Notes under the pieces: generated by a model
Told to the model about the DNA's origin: nothing
Database searches by the model: none
What the model saw: only the letters and a program-made list of their open reading frames with translations
Made by a program: the position numbers and the translations under genes
NCBI GenBank assembly: GCA_013339895.1
Contig: JABACO010000011.1
Location: 9,448,546-9,512,545 of the forward strand
Reading direction: 5' to 3'
Source of the DNA: Ephydatia muelleri
Taxonomy: Eukaryota > Porifera > Demospongiae > Spongillida > Spongillidae
DNA length: 64,000 nucleotides
Shown here: piece by piece, positions 46,342 through 58,765 of the stretch
Numbering within the stretch: position 1 is the stretch's first letter
Layout: every line of letters begins with the position of its first letter

Positions 46342-46513
46342 TGCCGAGATAACTTCTAACAGCGTTAAGAAGTACAGTAACGGCCTCGGGTGTGCAAAGA
46401 GGAAGCAACTTCGATCTAATCTGAGTTTTGACCAAATTGACAACACAGATAATTTTTCGACCCGGCCCCGTCACGTGATAACGAAAAGCGCAAGGGTTAA
46501 ACAAAAAAGAGAA
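46342..46513. promoter_or_regulatory. Divergent promoter region between USP24 and IFT25
   Basis: 172 bp separate the two start codons. A palindromic E-box TCACGTGA (46471-46478) next to the GC-rich CCCGGCCCCG is the only strong motif. Such E-boxes are bound by USF/MITF/Myc-type bHLH-zip factors. Confidence 0.55.
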
Positions 46514-47139
46514 ATGAGTAATGACGCGCGGATTTCTTTTGCTAGCTCTAATGATAACAGACACCCACCTGACTGCATTCTCGATCGGTCAGTTCTTTCG
46601 AACCTTTTTAATTGAGTTATGAACTAGCTATGTGCAGTTACAGCAATCCGGATACTTTCTGGATAACGACGGGTCTCTTCCCACAAGAATTTATCGTCAC
46701 ATTCGCGAGAAAAATTGTTGCCAAAGACATTAGTATCAAAAGCACCGGCGGTGTGTTTGCATTAAAATGTCCTCTGAAAACATGTCTGTGTGTTTTTTTT
46801 TTCTATAATGAAACAGTGCGTCGACTTCAAATCGAGGCGAGCAATGAAGACGATCACTTAGGGAACTTCAAGTTAGTGGTAACCAAAGGTGAGCGGGTGT
46901 TTCCATGGAGACTGATAACCATTGATCCATTGCAGACTTGAATGCAAATGAAGGGCTCCTTCAATGCGAGACTTTCAAGGTGTGTCCCTAACCAATGGAT
47001 GAACCTAAAATATGACTGTGCTATTTTGCAGTTGGACAATGTGCTTACAGTCAAACACCTGAAGTTTGTCATCTCACAGGCATACAGCCATTTTGTATCA
47101 GTGCATGATGTTGAAGTGGAGGGAAAGACAGCAACATAA
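46514..47139 (+). CDS. IFT25: Intraflagellar transport protein 25 (HSPB11)
   Basis: IFT-B complex subunit that pairs with IFT27 in cilia. Five exons: 46514-46587, 46644-46750, 46817-46888, 46936-46979, 47032-47139; 134 residues, close to the 144 of the human protein. Diagnostic strings are ASSNDNRHPPDCILD, NPDTFWITTGLFPQEFIVTF and the C-terminal HLKFVISQAYSHFVSVHDVE, the last resembling the conserved DHFASVHSV end of the galactose-binding-like fold. Phases agree at every junction and there is no frame break. It is divergent from USP24 and convergent with TRAPPC13 (90 bp between stop codons). Confidence 0.92.
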
Positions 47140-47229
47140 CTTGGTCTTCCCACACACAATAATATCCCAGTGTGTACATCCAGTGTGTACATCTTATCTG
47201 CTGTGACATACCACATACACAAATACAGA

Positions 47230-49801
47230 CTATGACAAGGGATTTTGTTCCTGTGTTCTATCAACTGATGGAGCTTGCAGATGTTCCACAAACACCTGTC
47301 CAATGTCACTGAAGTTATAGTGTTTCTGATTGGCCTGTAAGTCTACCAGGCACAGGGGTGCAAAGCTCTGTGGTGAGACACCACACTCATGGGGCTGCAT
47401 CCCCTTAGCAACAATCCCCGCCCCCTGGAAACCTACCTGAAGGCCAGGGAGCACCGACAAAGCTGTCAGTGTGATCTGTGTGGAGTGTTTTGAGGCTAAT
47501 TCGTCCAGTATCTTAAAATGATGAACCAGTTAGCTCATAGTAAAATGGATGGGTGTGACCAACCTTCCCACTGACACCGCTCCACACCACACCCCCTCCA
47601 GCTACTCTATCCAGCACCATCTTTAGGCGCATGGAATGACCGCTGCGCTCACAGAGATAATAGGAAGTGTACAGATTTGGGTGTGGCTTGTACCCACCCA
47701 CCTGTTATTGGTTATCAGACATGTGACAGGGAAGGTCTGTTCTGTGTGCACTGTCCCAGGAGACTTGAGGACAATCAACGCTAGCTCCAGAAGAGGAGGT
47801 ATCTGAAAAGAAAATACAACTTCATATTGCATCATTTCATGGCCTGGGGAAGGGGTGGCATACAGTGGTCTTTAGTTGCCCTGTCTGTATACGCCCTCTC
47901 TCTCCTAGCTTTGTCCTCCACACAATGTCCATCTTGCCCACTGTCTTGGGCTAAGCCATGCTATGTCACACATTGCACCAGTTGAGCTGCCAGTACCTTT
48001 CCTGGAGGGGTTGATGCCTGCACTGCTGCTGGAACACTGATGCAGTACACATACTGCCTTATGGCCTTGGGGGCTAAAGTGCCATCATCTCCGAAGACTG
48101 GTCTGCATATGATACAAGAGTCTACATCACATGACAACTTTGTATCACATGACACACCTCACATCACCTCACCTATCACATGACACACCTCACATCACCT
48201 CACCTATCACATGACACACCTCACATCGCCTCACCTATCACATGACACACCTCACCTCGCCTCACCTATCACATGACACACCTCACCTATCACATGACAC
48301 ACCTCACATCACCTCACCTATCACATGACACACCTCACATCACCTCACCTATCACATGACACACCTCACATCACCTCACCTATCACATGACACACCTCAC
48401 ATCACCTCACCTATCACACCTCACCTATCACATGACACACCTCACATCACCTCACCTATCACATGACACACCTCACATCACCTCACCTATCACATGACAT
48501 GCCTCACATCACCTCACCTATCACACCTCACATCACCTCACCTATCACCTGACACGCCTCACATCACCTCACCTATCACATGACACACCTCACATCACCT
48601 CACCTATCACATGACACACCTCACATCACCTCACCTATCACATGACACGCCTCACATCACCTCACCTATCACACCTCACATCACCTCACCTATCACATGA
48701 CACACCTCACATCCCCTCACCTATCACATGACACACCTCACATCACCTCACCTATCACATGACGACATTGTGTTGCAGTTGATACACGACAAGCCAGCTG
48801 CAGGGTCAAAGTTCACCAAATCCAAATGCATTGTGTGCGGCATGGCGTTTTGGATCTGCACTTCCAGCAGTATGTTACCACGGTCACCAGCCTGCATAGA
48901 GTTAGTATTGGTTAAACAGGTGAGTGTAGCCCCATATAGCTCACAAATCTGGTCTTCACGTCGAGAGGTTTGGACACCTGTGCAAAGAATGGAGTATTCT
49001 AATAGAAGATGCATATACTTCCCGAGCAAACAAACAAAAAATTTGAAGATCTTTCTTGAAACCAGCTCCAACCCATTAGCGCCCACAGTGTATGCAGCTG
49101 TGCAGGTAAGACTGATGAAAGGAAGTTGTGTCACGTGAGAGCCACACCCCTTGCGGTATACCTGTGGTCCCCTAGCTCCTTCACTTCATAACTGACCAGC
49201 TTATCCTCATTTGCTTCTGGGTCCATGTGAGCTACGTTCTTGTCAAACAAGCTCACCCTGTTTGTAGGTGTAAGAAGCTCCACCTGGCGGGTGTGCGTTA
49301 GTTAGACTGCTGAGCGTTCGTTGGACTGCTCCTTTGGCTTACTTTCATCACTACATCTCGCAACAGCTCTTGGCTTTCATTCAAAAACGCTACAAACCAA
49401 TTGAAAGTCTCGCCCAGAAATATAGTCCTTCAACGTCTCAATCAGTATGAGCACTAAGAGGCGACGGCATTACTTACCCGAAGTTCTGCGGAAGGGTTAG
49501 AGCCTCCCCGACAGAAAAAAAGGGCAAATTTCTTGTGCTGCAGACATCTCTGGAACTTTCATCCTCGAGTAGCTTCCCTACGAGTGAAGGCCGCAACTCT
49601 AGTACAGGGGTGTGCACAGCGAGGACGCCGTGTTGCTAACCAAGCATATCCCAGGGCTCTCCCATCACAGGCACCGACGTCATTAGAGAGGGCCTGGTAA
49701 TTCTCATCACTGGAATGAAAAAAAGAGCACGTCCAGCCACACGCCATATTTGTGGCACACGACGTACCCTTGATTCCTAGCAGTTGCTTCTCCGCAGCCA
49801 T
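47230..49801 (-). CDS. TRAPPC13: Trafficking protein particle complex subunit 13
   Basis: DUF974-family subunit of metazoan TRAPP complexes, acting in Golgi/autophagy trafficking. Thirteen exons (complement): 49768-49801, 49641-49709, 49478-49577, 49343-49427, 49162-49283, 49036-49111, 48945-48977, 48764-48891, 47997-48102, 47864-47944, 47702-47802, 47564-47642, 47230-47511; 431 residues against about 417 in human. Diagnostic segments are [104 protein letters not shown] and [11 protein letters not shown]. All phases join cleanly. The exon at 48945-48977 is only 33 bp. Stop codon TAG at 47230-47232. Confidence 0.93.
48120..48760. repeat. 31-bp minisatellite in a TRAPPC13 intron
   Basis: About twenty copies, some shortened, of a unit containing CACCTCACATCACCTCACC and TATCACATGACA. 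It fills the intron between exons 48764-48891 and 47997-48102 and starts within a few bases of the donor, whose own GTCATGTG resembles the repeat. Confidence 0.9.
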
Positions 49802-49888
49802 GATTGTTCACCACGCCCACTAATTGTCGTGCCCAGGAGAGGATTTTGTAAATCAGGGTCAGGGCACGAGAACGGCTTGTGGGTTTGT
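49802..49888. promoter_or_regulatory. 87-bp bidirectional promoter (TRAPPC13 and SCOT copy 1)
   Basis: Only 87 bp separate the start codons of the two divergent genes, so they must share promoter sequence. I see no TATA box on either strand and no strong named motif. Confidence 0.6.
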
Positions 49889-52395
49889 ATGGCTGCAACT
49901 ACTCTGCTGCGTGCTAGCCGATGGCTGCGTAGAAGTTGTGTACGACAAACTAGTTCTAGCAAATGCAGGTGCATGTCACGCATCTAAGACATTATATTTA
50001 TCTTGTGTTTCAGAATGCAAGGGCGATATCGGTTAGTGCGCAGTGCAATGTCGCATTTTACCAGGACGCGAAAGATGCTGTGAGAGATGTTCATGACGGG
50101 GCAAAACTGTTAGTTGGAGGTACAAATGTGTATTCGCCCCAAGAGATTCTGTTGTATTTTCATTTTTGTTTCACCCCAGGTTTCGGTTTGTGTGGGATAC
50201 CAGAAAACCTTATTGACTGCCCTGAAGCAATCTGGCGTGAAACACTTAACTGTGTACAGCAACAATGCAGGGTACGCTGGGTGGGCGGGGTTGATGAGGC
50301 AGGATGCACTTGGGCACTAACACCATGGTCACTGTTTTGTTCTATTGTGGTGGTATTTGACAGAATAGCGTGGATATTTGTGCTAAATGTGCTTATTGCA
50401 GTGTCCTTATGTTGTGATTTCAGAGTGGATGACTTTGGCTTGGGGATCTTGTTGAAAAGCAGACAGATCAAAAGAATGGTTTCCTCTTATGTTGGAGAAA
50501 ACAAGGAGTTTGCGCGACAGTACCTTAACGGTGAATTAGAGGTGGAGCTAACCCCACAGGTACTCCAACCCATAGTCTCCTGTGCCTACTTGAGTTATGT
50601 TGCTGTGTCCAGGGTACCCTGGCAGAGAGGATCAGGGCAGGGGGTGCAGGGGTTCCTGCCTTCTACACACCTACCGGCTTTGGTACTCCTATTCACAAGG
50701 GAGGTGTGCCCATCAAGTATGGGTCAAAAAATGAAGAAGTTTTGATCAAATCTCTTCCTAAAGAGGTGACTACCTTTATGCGAATTCCACATTGACCTTT
50801 GGTGTTTGTACAGCATCGTGTGTTCAATGGTCGCCACTACATCCTTGAAGAGGCCATCACAGCTGACTATGCTCTCATCAAGGCATGGAAGGCAGACAAG
50901 TATGGAAACCTAGTGTTCAGAAAAACTGCACGCAACTTCAATGTTCCCATGGGGAAGGCAGCCAAGGTCACCATTGCTGAGGTGAGTGGGTGTGTCTTCA
51001 GTCTTCAGTGCTCTTAACTGTCCTTTTAGGTGGAAGAAATTGCAAGTGCTGACGAATTTGAGCCTGAGCACATCCACTTACCTTGCGTGTACGTTCATCG
51101 TGTAATCAAAGGAGCCAGATATGAGAAACGAATCGAGGTCAGAAATCGTCCAAATGATTCCAAAGTAGTACACATGACATCTTGCCATGTCCATCCATTG
51201 TGTGTGCCACACATGTCAACAGAAGCGAACCGTTCAAAGCCAAGGTGGAAGCAGTGCAGATGAGAAGAGCATGTCCCTACAGGAGAGGATCATCAGAAGA
51301 GCAGCACTGGAGTTCAAAGATGGCATGTATGGTATCCTCAGAGCCTTTGGTTACTATGGCAACCATTGTAAACTATAGCAGGCAGCTCTTTCCCTTAACC
51401 ATTTAATAGTCAACCTTGGTATTGGCATCCCGGTCCTTGCAAGCAATTACATACCCAAAGGTATTAAAGTGACTATTCAGAGTGAGAATGGAGCCCTGGG
51501 TGTGGTAAGTTGGGCGGGGCTAGATGGGCGGGGTGCAGAGTCCCTCCTCCGCACAGGGTCCATACCCAGTCAAAGGTGAAGAGGATGCTGATCTCATTAA
51601 CGCTGGTATGGGCTCATCCCAAGATGCCTGAACTTTAAACCCACCTTTGTGGCTTCAATGTTTATTCTAGGCAAGGAGACAGTGACTCTTCTTCCACAAG
51701 GATCCTACTTCTCTAGTGATGAGTCGTTTGCCATGATTAGAGGGTAGGTCACACACCAATGACATGCCATCAGGTCAGACCTCTCTCACACACAGTGGGC
51801 ACATTGACATCACCATGCTTGGAGGAATGCAAGTCTCGCAGCATGGGGACCTGGCCAACTGGATGATCCCAGTAAGGTGTAGGGAAGCCATTCCAAGATG
51901 ATGTGCCTCTCTTGTAGGGCAAGATGGTCAAAGGAATGGGCGGGGCTATGGACCTTGTTTCCAGTGGTGGTGGTACCAAGGTGATCGTTACCATGGAGCA
52001 CACTACAAAGGTGTGTGTACTGCTCTGTCAGCATGGGGAGGAGTTTAGTTTGCTTCTTTTTTTTTTTTTAGGATGGTGGGCACAAGATATTGGAGAATTG
52101 TAGCTACCCTATTACCGGGAAGAACTGTGTGCCACCGGATCATCACCGAGATGGTAGGTGTGGCTTGACCTCATGGGCCACGCCTTCATCTTTGTACCCT
52201 GTAGGGTGTCTTTGATGTGAATGCAGACAAAGGGCTGAAGTTGGTGGAGATTGCAGATGGAATAGGCTTGACAGACGTGCAGGCTGCCACAGGATGTACC
52301 TTCGAGGTAAGTATGCTTTGTTCATACGCTACTACTTGCATGTTTTTTCCTCACAGGTGTCGCCAGATTTGAAGCCGATGGGTGGAGTGAGATGA
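49889..52395 (+). CDS. OXCT1: Succinyl-CoA:3-ketoacid CoA-transferase, copy 1
   Basis: Mitochondrial enzyme of ketone-body use: transfers CoA from succinyl-CoA to acetoacetate. Sixteen exons: 49889-49968, 50022-50119, 50180-50271, 50424-50559, 50613-50765, 50814-50981, 51030-51137, 51223-51331, 51410-51504, 51557-51605, 51671-51743, 51796-51871, 51918-52010, 52072-52153, 52205-52306, 52357-52395. The N-terminus [16 protein letters not shown] is a typical basic mitochondrial presequence. Key segments are [51 protein letters not shown] and [14 protein letters not shown], with the catalytic Glu in SENG, then [20 protein letters not shown]. Two exons are one base too long (92 and 82 bp where copy 2 has 91 and 81), near 50218 ([11 protein letters not shown]) and near 52130 (KNCV/RIITEM), and each shifts the frame. 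Confidence 0.9.
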
Positions 52396-52485
52396 CCTTT
52401 TCTTCATAACCAATAATAAATATTAAATAAATTGTTGTGACCTTTGAACTTTGTAAACTCTTGTAAATTCCCTGGCCGTTCAAAA
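52396..52485 (+). terminator. Poly(A) signal region between the two SCOT genes
   Basis: AATAAA occurs twice (within 52410-52435) in the 90 bp between the stop of copy 1 and the start of copy 2. This fits 3'-end formation of copy 1 immediately before the promoter of copy 2. Confidence 0.6.
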
Positions 52486-55296
52486 ATGATGTCGCTCCGT
52501 CGGTTTGCGTTAGGTGGCGTAAAAGCAACTAAATATCGACGTTCTGTGAACCTTAGAAACGCCGTGAGTAGGAGAAGAGTATTCAGCCACTGTTCCATAC
52601 TGCATCTTTCCAGAGGTCCCTTTCGATGTCTGGTATCAGAAGCGCCACATTCTATAACAGCTCCATCGAGGCTGTCAAGGATATTGAAGACGATGCCACG
52701 ATAATGTTCGGAGGTGACTTTTATCGAACCTTTGTTACGCTGTCGTTGGAGCGTTGTAGTGTGTAGGGTTGGATGGACTACATAGGGTATCGTAAGACAG
52801 TTGCCTTGCCATTAGCAAACCCACAAAACTCTGAGTAGTCCTTCGTTGTGCCCAATGAATAACCTCAGCAGTAGGAATTGGACTTATCTCCACCACGCAG
52901 GGTTTGGGCTAGTCGGAATCCCAGAGAACCTCATCAAGGCACTTAGGCAGACTGGAGCAAAAGACCTTAGGGTTATCAGTAATGAGTCCGGGTGAGTGGA
53001 GAGGGTGGTTTGCTAGGTCCACATTAAAAATATTGAACATCTTATCTTCCTTCATTTGGCAGTGTGGATGATTTTGGCCTGGGCCTGCTGGTACACAACA
53101 AGCAGGTGAAGAAGATCACTTGTTCCTACATAGCTGGATGTAAGGAGTTGGAGAGACAGTATTTGAACGGTGAGGTGGAGCTGGTGTTGACACCCCAGGG
53201 CACCCTGGCCGAGAGGATCAGGGCCGGAGGGGCAGGAATCCCTGCCTTCTACACACCTACCGGCTTTGGCACCTTGGTACACAAGGGAGAGCCAGTTAAA
53301 TTCAACACAGAGACACACGAAGTTGAAATTGAAAGCAAAGGAAGGGAAGTAAGTGTATGTGTTATTAAATGCAGCCATCATGAGTCATGATCCATTGTCT
53401 TTTGGCAGCATCGTGTGTTCAATGGTCGCCACTACATCCTTGAAGAGGCTCATCACAGCTGACTATGCTCTCATCAAGGCATGGAAGGCAGACAAGTATG
53501 GAAACCTAGTGTTCAGAAAAGCTGCACGCAACTTCAATGTTCCCATGGGGAAGGCAGCCAAGGTCACTATTGCTGAGGTGAGTTGCGTGATTGGAGGCAC
53601 GCTGGTCATATAATGTCTTGGTCAGGTGGAGGAGATAGTGGAGCCTGGTACCTTTGCCCCAGAAAACATCCATCTGCCCAGCATCTACGTCAAGAGAGTT
53701 GTGCTTGGAGAGAAGTATGAACGAAGGATTGAAGTAAATTGAGCATTTGTCTAGTGGGAGGAGCCTATGGTCATGTGATGATTGCTCCCTGCAGCGTCGT
53801 ACCACACGGAAGCCTGGGGAGGACACCAAGAAAGCTGTCACAGAGAAGGATTTGCAAAGACTAAGGATTGTGAAGAGAGCAGCCCTTGAGTTCAAGGATG
53901 GGATGTATGGTATCCTACTATAACCACTTCCTGTTCCCATTTCCCACCTCCTCCCCAGTCCCATCCATTTGATTATTTCCAGTCCTATTTCTCTTAACTT
54001 ATCAAATCAGTGAACCTTGGTATAGGAATCCCAATGACAGCTAGTAACTTCATTCCTAAAAATGTTAAAGTTGTCATCCAGAGTGAGAATGGCATTCTTG
54101 GGATGGTATGTGTGGGTGGGGTCTAGGAGGGATGGTATGTGTGGGCGGGGTCTAGGAGGGATGGTATGTGTGGGCGGGGTCTAGGAGGGATGGTATGTGT
54201 GGGCGGGGTCTAGGAGGGATGGTATGTGTGGGCGGGGTCTAGGAGGGATGGTATGTGTGGGCGGGGTCTAGGAGGGATGGTATGTGTGGGCGGGGTCTAG
54301 GAGGGATGGTATGTGTGGGCAGGATCTAGGAGTGATGGTATGTGTGGGCGGGGTCTAGTAGGGGATGGTATGTGTGGGTGGGTCTAGGTACATGTGGGCA
54401 GGATCTAGGAGGGATGGTATGTGTGGGTAGAGTCTAGGTACATGTGGGCGGGGTCTAGTAGGGGATGGTAGGGTCTAGGATGAACTGAAGCTGTCATATT
54501 ACTCCCTAGGGTCCGTACCCTCCCCCTGGCGAAGAAGACTCTGATCTTATCAATGCTGGCAAGGAGACAGTCAGTCTAGTCGAGGGAGGATCGTACCTAG
54601 CTAGTGATGAGGTGTTTGGAATGATCAGAGGGTAAGCCTCCAGGCTCCCCCTCTCTCCATCTTCATATCTCTTGTAGTGGTCACCTTAGTATGACCATGC
54701 TGGGAGCCATGCAGGTGTCCAGATTCGGGGATCTAGCCAATTGGATGATTCCTGTAAGGTTTGGTCATGCAGTTGTAATATATTGCCATGGAAATTCTTT
54801 CCCAACCAGGGCAAGCTTGTAAAAGGGATGGGCGGGGCCATGGATTTGGTGGCCTGCCATGAGTACACGCGTGTGGTCGTAACCATGGAGCACACTGCAA
54901 AGGCTAGCCTGGGGAGGAGGGTCTGAATACTGTGAGATGTGCAATGTGTATTACAGGATGGATCCCACAAGATCATGGACTCGTGCACGTATCCACTAAC
55001 TGGCAAGCACTGTGTTGACAGGATCATTACAGACCTGGTGAGTCACTATATATGATAATGGTATGTGTGAAATGCATTTCTCCACACTGTCAGTGTGTGT
55101 TTGATGTGGACAGTCAGAAAGGATTGACGCTTGTGGAGATAGCTGATGGAGTGGGAGTGGAGAGCATTCGAGCAGCAACTGGATGCGCTTTTGAGGTATA
55201 TATAGCTTACCTGCTGACCTTCTTTGTGACCCCAGCTGTGCTTTGCTCATACAGGTATCAAAGACACTGAAGCCAATGGGACAAGTTCAGTGCTAG
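52486..55296 (+). CDS. OXCT1: Succinyl-CoA:3-ketoacid CoA-transferase, copy 2
   Basis: Tandem paralogue of the gene just upstream. Fourteen exons: 52486-52563, 52614-52713, 52901-52991, 53063-53348, 53409-53577, 53626-53733, 53795-53909, 54011-54105, 54510-54631, 54678-54753, 54810-54902, 54957-55037, 55094-55195, 55255-55296. The N-terminus [20 protein letters not shown] is again presequence-like. Two introns present in copy 1 are absent (after TPQ and after LINAG). Catalytic context [14 protein letters not shown] is intact. Exon 53409-53577 has 169 bp against 168 in copy 1; the extra base near 53453 breaks the frame within EEAITADY. The intron after MEHTAK starts GCTAGC, not GT. The two copies are nearly identical around [14 protein letters not shown] and [17 protein letters not shown] but diverged elsewhere. 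Confidence 0.88.
54106..54480. repeat. 28-29-bp minisatellite in a SCOT copy 2 intron
   Basis: About eleven copies of a unit containing GTATGTGTGGGCGGGGTCTA. The repeat begins with the splice donor itself (GTATGTG), so every copy reproduces a donor-like sequence. Confidence 0.9.
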
Positions 55297-55456
55297 CCCT
55301 GTCCTTATAAGGCTTGCATCGTCGCTATGGATTTTATCTGACGTTTGTATGCATTATTATATATGTGTCATAGTGGGTGGAGCTTTGTCACTACCCAAAA
55401 ATGGTAGTCTAGTGGATTGGTGCAAAAATAGACTGGCTCAATTCCTTAAAAGAATA

Positions 55457-56394
<938 letters not shown>

Positions 56395-56554
56395 CTATAG
56401 AATGACAAGAGCATATCTGATGTAATTGTATATAGACACATGATTGCAAACATATATACATATACCACATAGTGAATGATCCTGAGCTGCCATCAAGTCC
56501 AACAGGGTCCACCCCACCTATGACAAAGTCTCATTTCTTTGAGGATTGAATGTA

Positions 56555-57950
56555 TCATTGGTCTGCCATATCCCAACCGTCCACATACACATATGGAAGG
56601 ACTGTGACCGTGGTGCCGTCCATAGGAGGCATGGCTTTAGTCCAGTCATACCAGGAGCCATCTTGTCCTACGTGCCCATCTATACCCGGCACACAGCCCA
56701 TTGGGACACCTGCATTATCCTGAGGTCTTCTGATAGTGGTCTCACCTGCACTGGTGACTGCACTTTGTGCAAGTCGCGAAGTGTCAATACTCACTACAAG
56801 ACTAAGTGTGTGTTCGACGAACGGTGTGGCCGCTACATTAGGGGTGTAGTTATTGTAGGGCAGAGCTACATCTTGGATGACCTGTTCAATGGGTGATGTA
56901 ACAGTATGATCGGGGAAAGGTGAGGATGGTCTACTGTTGGCACCTGTGGGTGGGTGTTTGCTGAAGGCTTTCTGAATTACCGCAACAAGTGGAATCCTAA
57001 TGACCAGTCCTTCATCTTCAGTGCATGTATTATCTGCTAAAGAGGACTTGAAGGCAGCAGAAGTCCCCCTAATGACAGGGGTAGTCCCTGTAGTGATCCC
57101 CCTGTCCTGATCAGCATCTATAGCTTCAGACTTCACTGGATGTGTGGTGTTGGTTGACACACCAGATGATGATGAAATGGCAGGTGGTCGCTTGTTCACC
57201 TGCGATAACATTTGAAGTTTCTGTCTTCTGTTGAAGATAGCATCATTCTTAGACCCCGAGGGAGCAGGAGGCGCAGAGGTGGGGACAGATGGCGTGGAGG
57301 TTCCACTGTGTGACGTAGTGACTACTGATTGAACTGACGTAGGACATGGGGTGGTAGATCGTTGCACAACAGGTGTTTGAAGAAGAGTCACTATTGAAGA
57401 GGCTTGACTGAGAGGTGTTGAAATCCGCATCAACACATCAGGCTCACTTAGTGTGGGTGCAGGAGGGGGAGGTGGGGGAGGTGCACATTGAGCACTGTCA
57501 GCACAAGCCTGGCCATTGGATGGACCGCCCTGCAGCAGTTTCTGCCAACGTTTTACAAGGTTCTTCAGTCGCTTCGACAAGCTTCTATCTGTGGCCTTTC
57601 TTCGCGCAAGATTTACGAACTTTCCCAAGCGGGTTACCTAGTATATAGAGAATGACACACGCCCACATGCTTTTAGTGAAGCACAGCAGCTGTTCTCTAC
57701 GACATGCGAAACGAATGCTGCGTACGTGAAGGTCCTCCGCTGTCAGTTGAGTGGTCTCCAAGGCTGTTACAACTTCACACAGTATCTCCATGTTGATGAC
57801 CTTGAGGGGAAAATGGCGGGCAAATGTTCAAAATTAAACGCGTGATAACTAGCAAAAGGGGCCACGCTAGTGCAAAGAAAAGCTCACATTTCCTTCTTGA
57901 TCAATAGCTTCTAACAATCTAGTCTTAAGGTCTCGAACGGAACCAGGCAT
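56555..57950 (-). CDS. MED26: Mediator complex subunit 26
   Basis: Mediator subunit that recruits elongation factors (SEC, TFIID) to RNA polymerase II. Three exons (complement): 57888-57950, 57726-57800, 56555-57637; 406 residues. Residues 1 to about 80 form the TFIIS N-terminal (LW) domain: VRDLKTRLLEAIDQEGN, MEILCEVVTALETTQLTAEDL, TRLGKFVNLARRKA and KRLKNLVKRWQKLL. A long low-complexity linker follows (PPPPPPPAPTLSEP and Ser/Thr/Pro-rich). The C-terminus has YDWTKAMPPMDG and VLPYVYVDGWDM, matching the short conserved C-terminal Mediator-binding motif of MED26. No frame break. Converges with CMPK1, 160 bp apart. Confidence 0.88.
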
Positions 57951-58765
57951 GGCATGATCTCTCGCCCACTCAGACCAACGCGTACGCTCGTGCCCCGTGT
58001 CAGTTGCCTCATCCTGGATTGTTCGAAAAACTCGATTGTTGCACAGAGTTCCGTAATATTAGCGTATCGCACGTGACTTCTGCTGATTTTGAATTCATGA
58101 AGCATGCGCACAAAGATTTTTATTAATACACTACATGCCTCATCATTCACACGCACCTTTAATGTTAAATGCGGCTGGATGTGAGAAGGACCAGTTTGGC
58201 ACTAGAATGTCTGCTGGTCTATATTGGTCTTTAGGATGAATGCCACTTTCTTTTTCAACTTGTTGGGAAAGGCATGCCTTACTAGCTGGTTGTGTCTGGT
58301 TATAACGTCACCCCCAAAACGACACGTAAGCATGTGATGACCCCAAGCATCCATGTTATGGTGACCAAGTAAGCAGTTCATCAGGTGTCAAAGTAATGCC
58401 AAGCCACTATTTTAGGAAAAGCTGTGCTTCATCAGGCATCAACTCAAGACATAACTTTGGTTAATGCTGCACTTTGAGCCATGCATGGTGTGTGTGGCTT
58501 ATGGAGGAGTTTCCTGTATAGCTCTTTCATGTGGCATGCAAATATCTGCATTTGTAACAGTAACAGGATGTGTTACTTCCTTTAGCTACCGGAGCGTGAA
58601 TACTGTCAGACAGCTGGCATTGAGAGATGCTTGCCCAAAATTCATGTCAAATTGAATAAATATTCATCTGTTGACCAGCTTCAACTGATAAGCTAGCTAG
58701 TGTGACACAGCTAACTGTTCCAGCTAGTACACACAAAAACACATGCTGCCAGTATGTACAACACA
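57951..58765. other. Region between JUN and MED26
   Basis: This should contain the 3' untranslated region of JUN (minus strand, ending above 58766) and the promoter of MED26. No gene or repeat is recognised. The interval around 58000-58130 is GC-richer and contains several CpGs, as expected upstream of MED26. Confidence 0.5.

Noticed and set aside
49889-55296. Both SCOT copies as pseudogenes
   Set aside because: Catalytic motifs, splice sites and presequences are intact; the isolated one-base insertions match a pattern also seen in USP24 and fit consensus error better, though this is not proven.
57911-58156. 81-codon minus-strand frame upstream of MED26
   Set aside because: Overlaps the MED26 first exon in another frame and has no recognisable domain.
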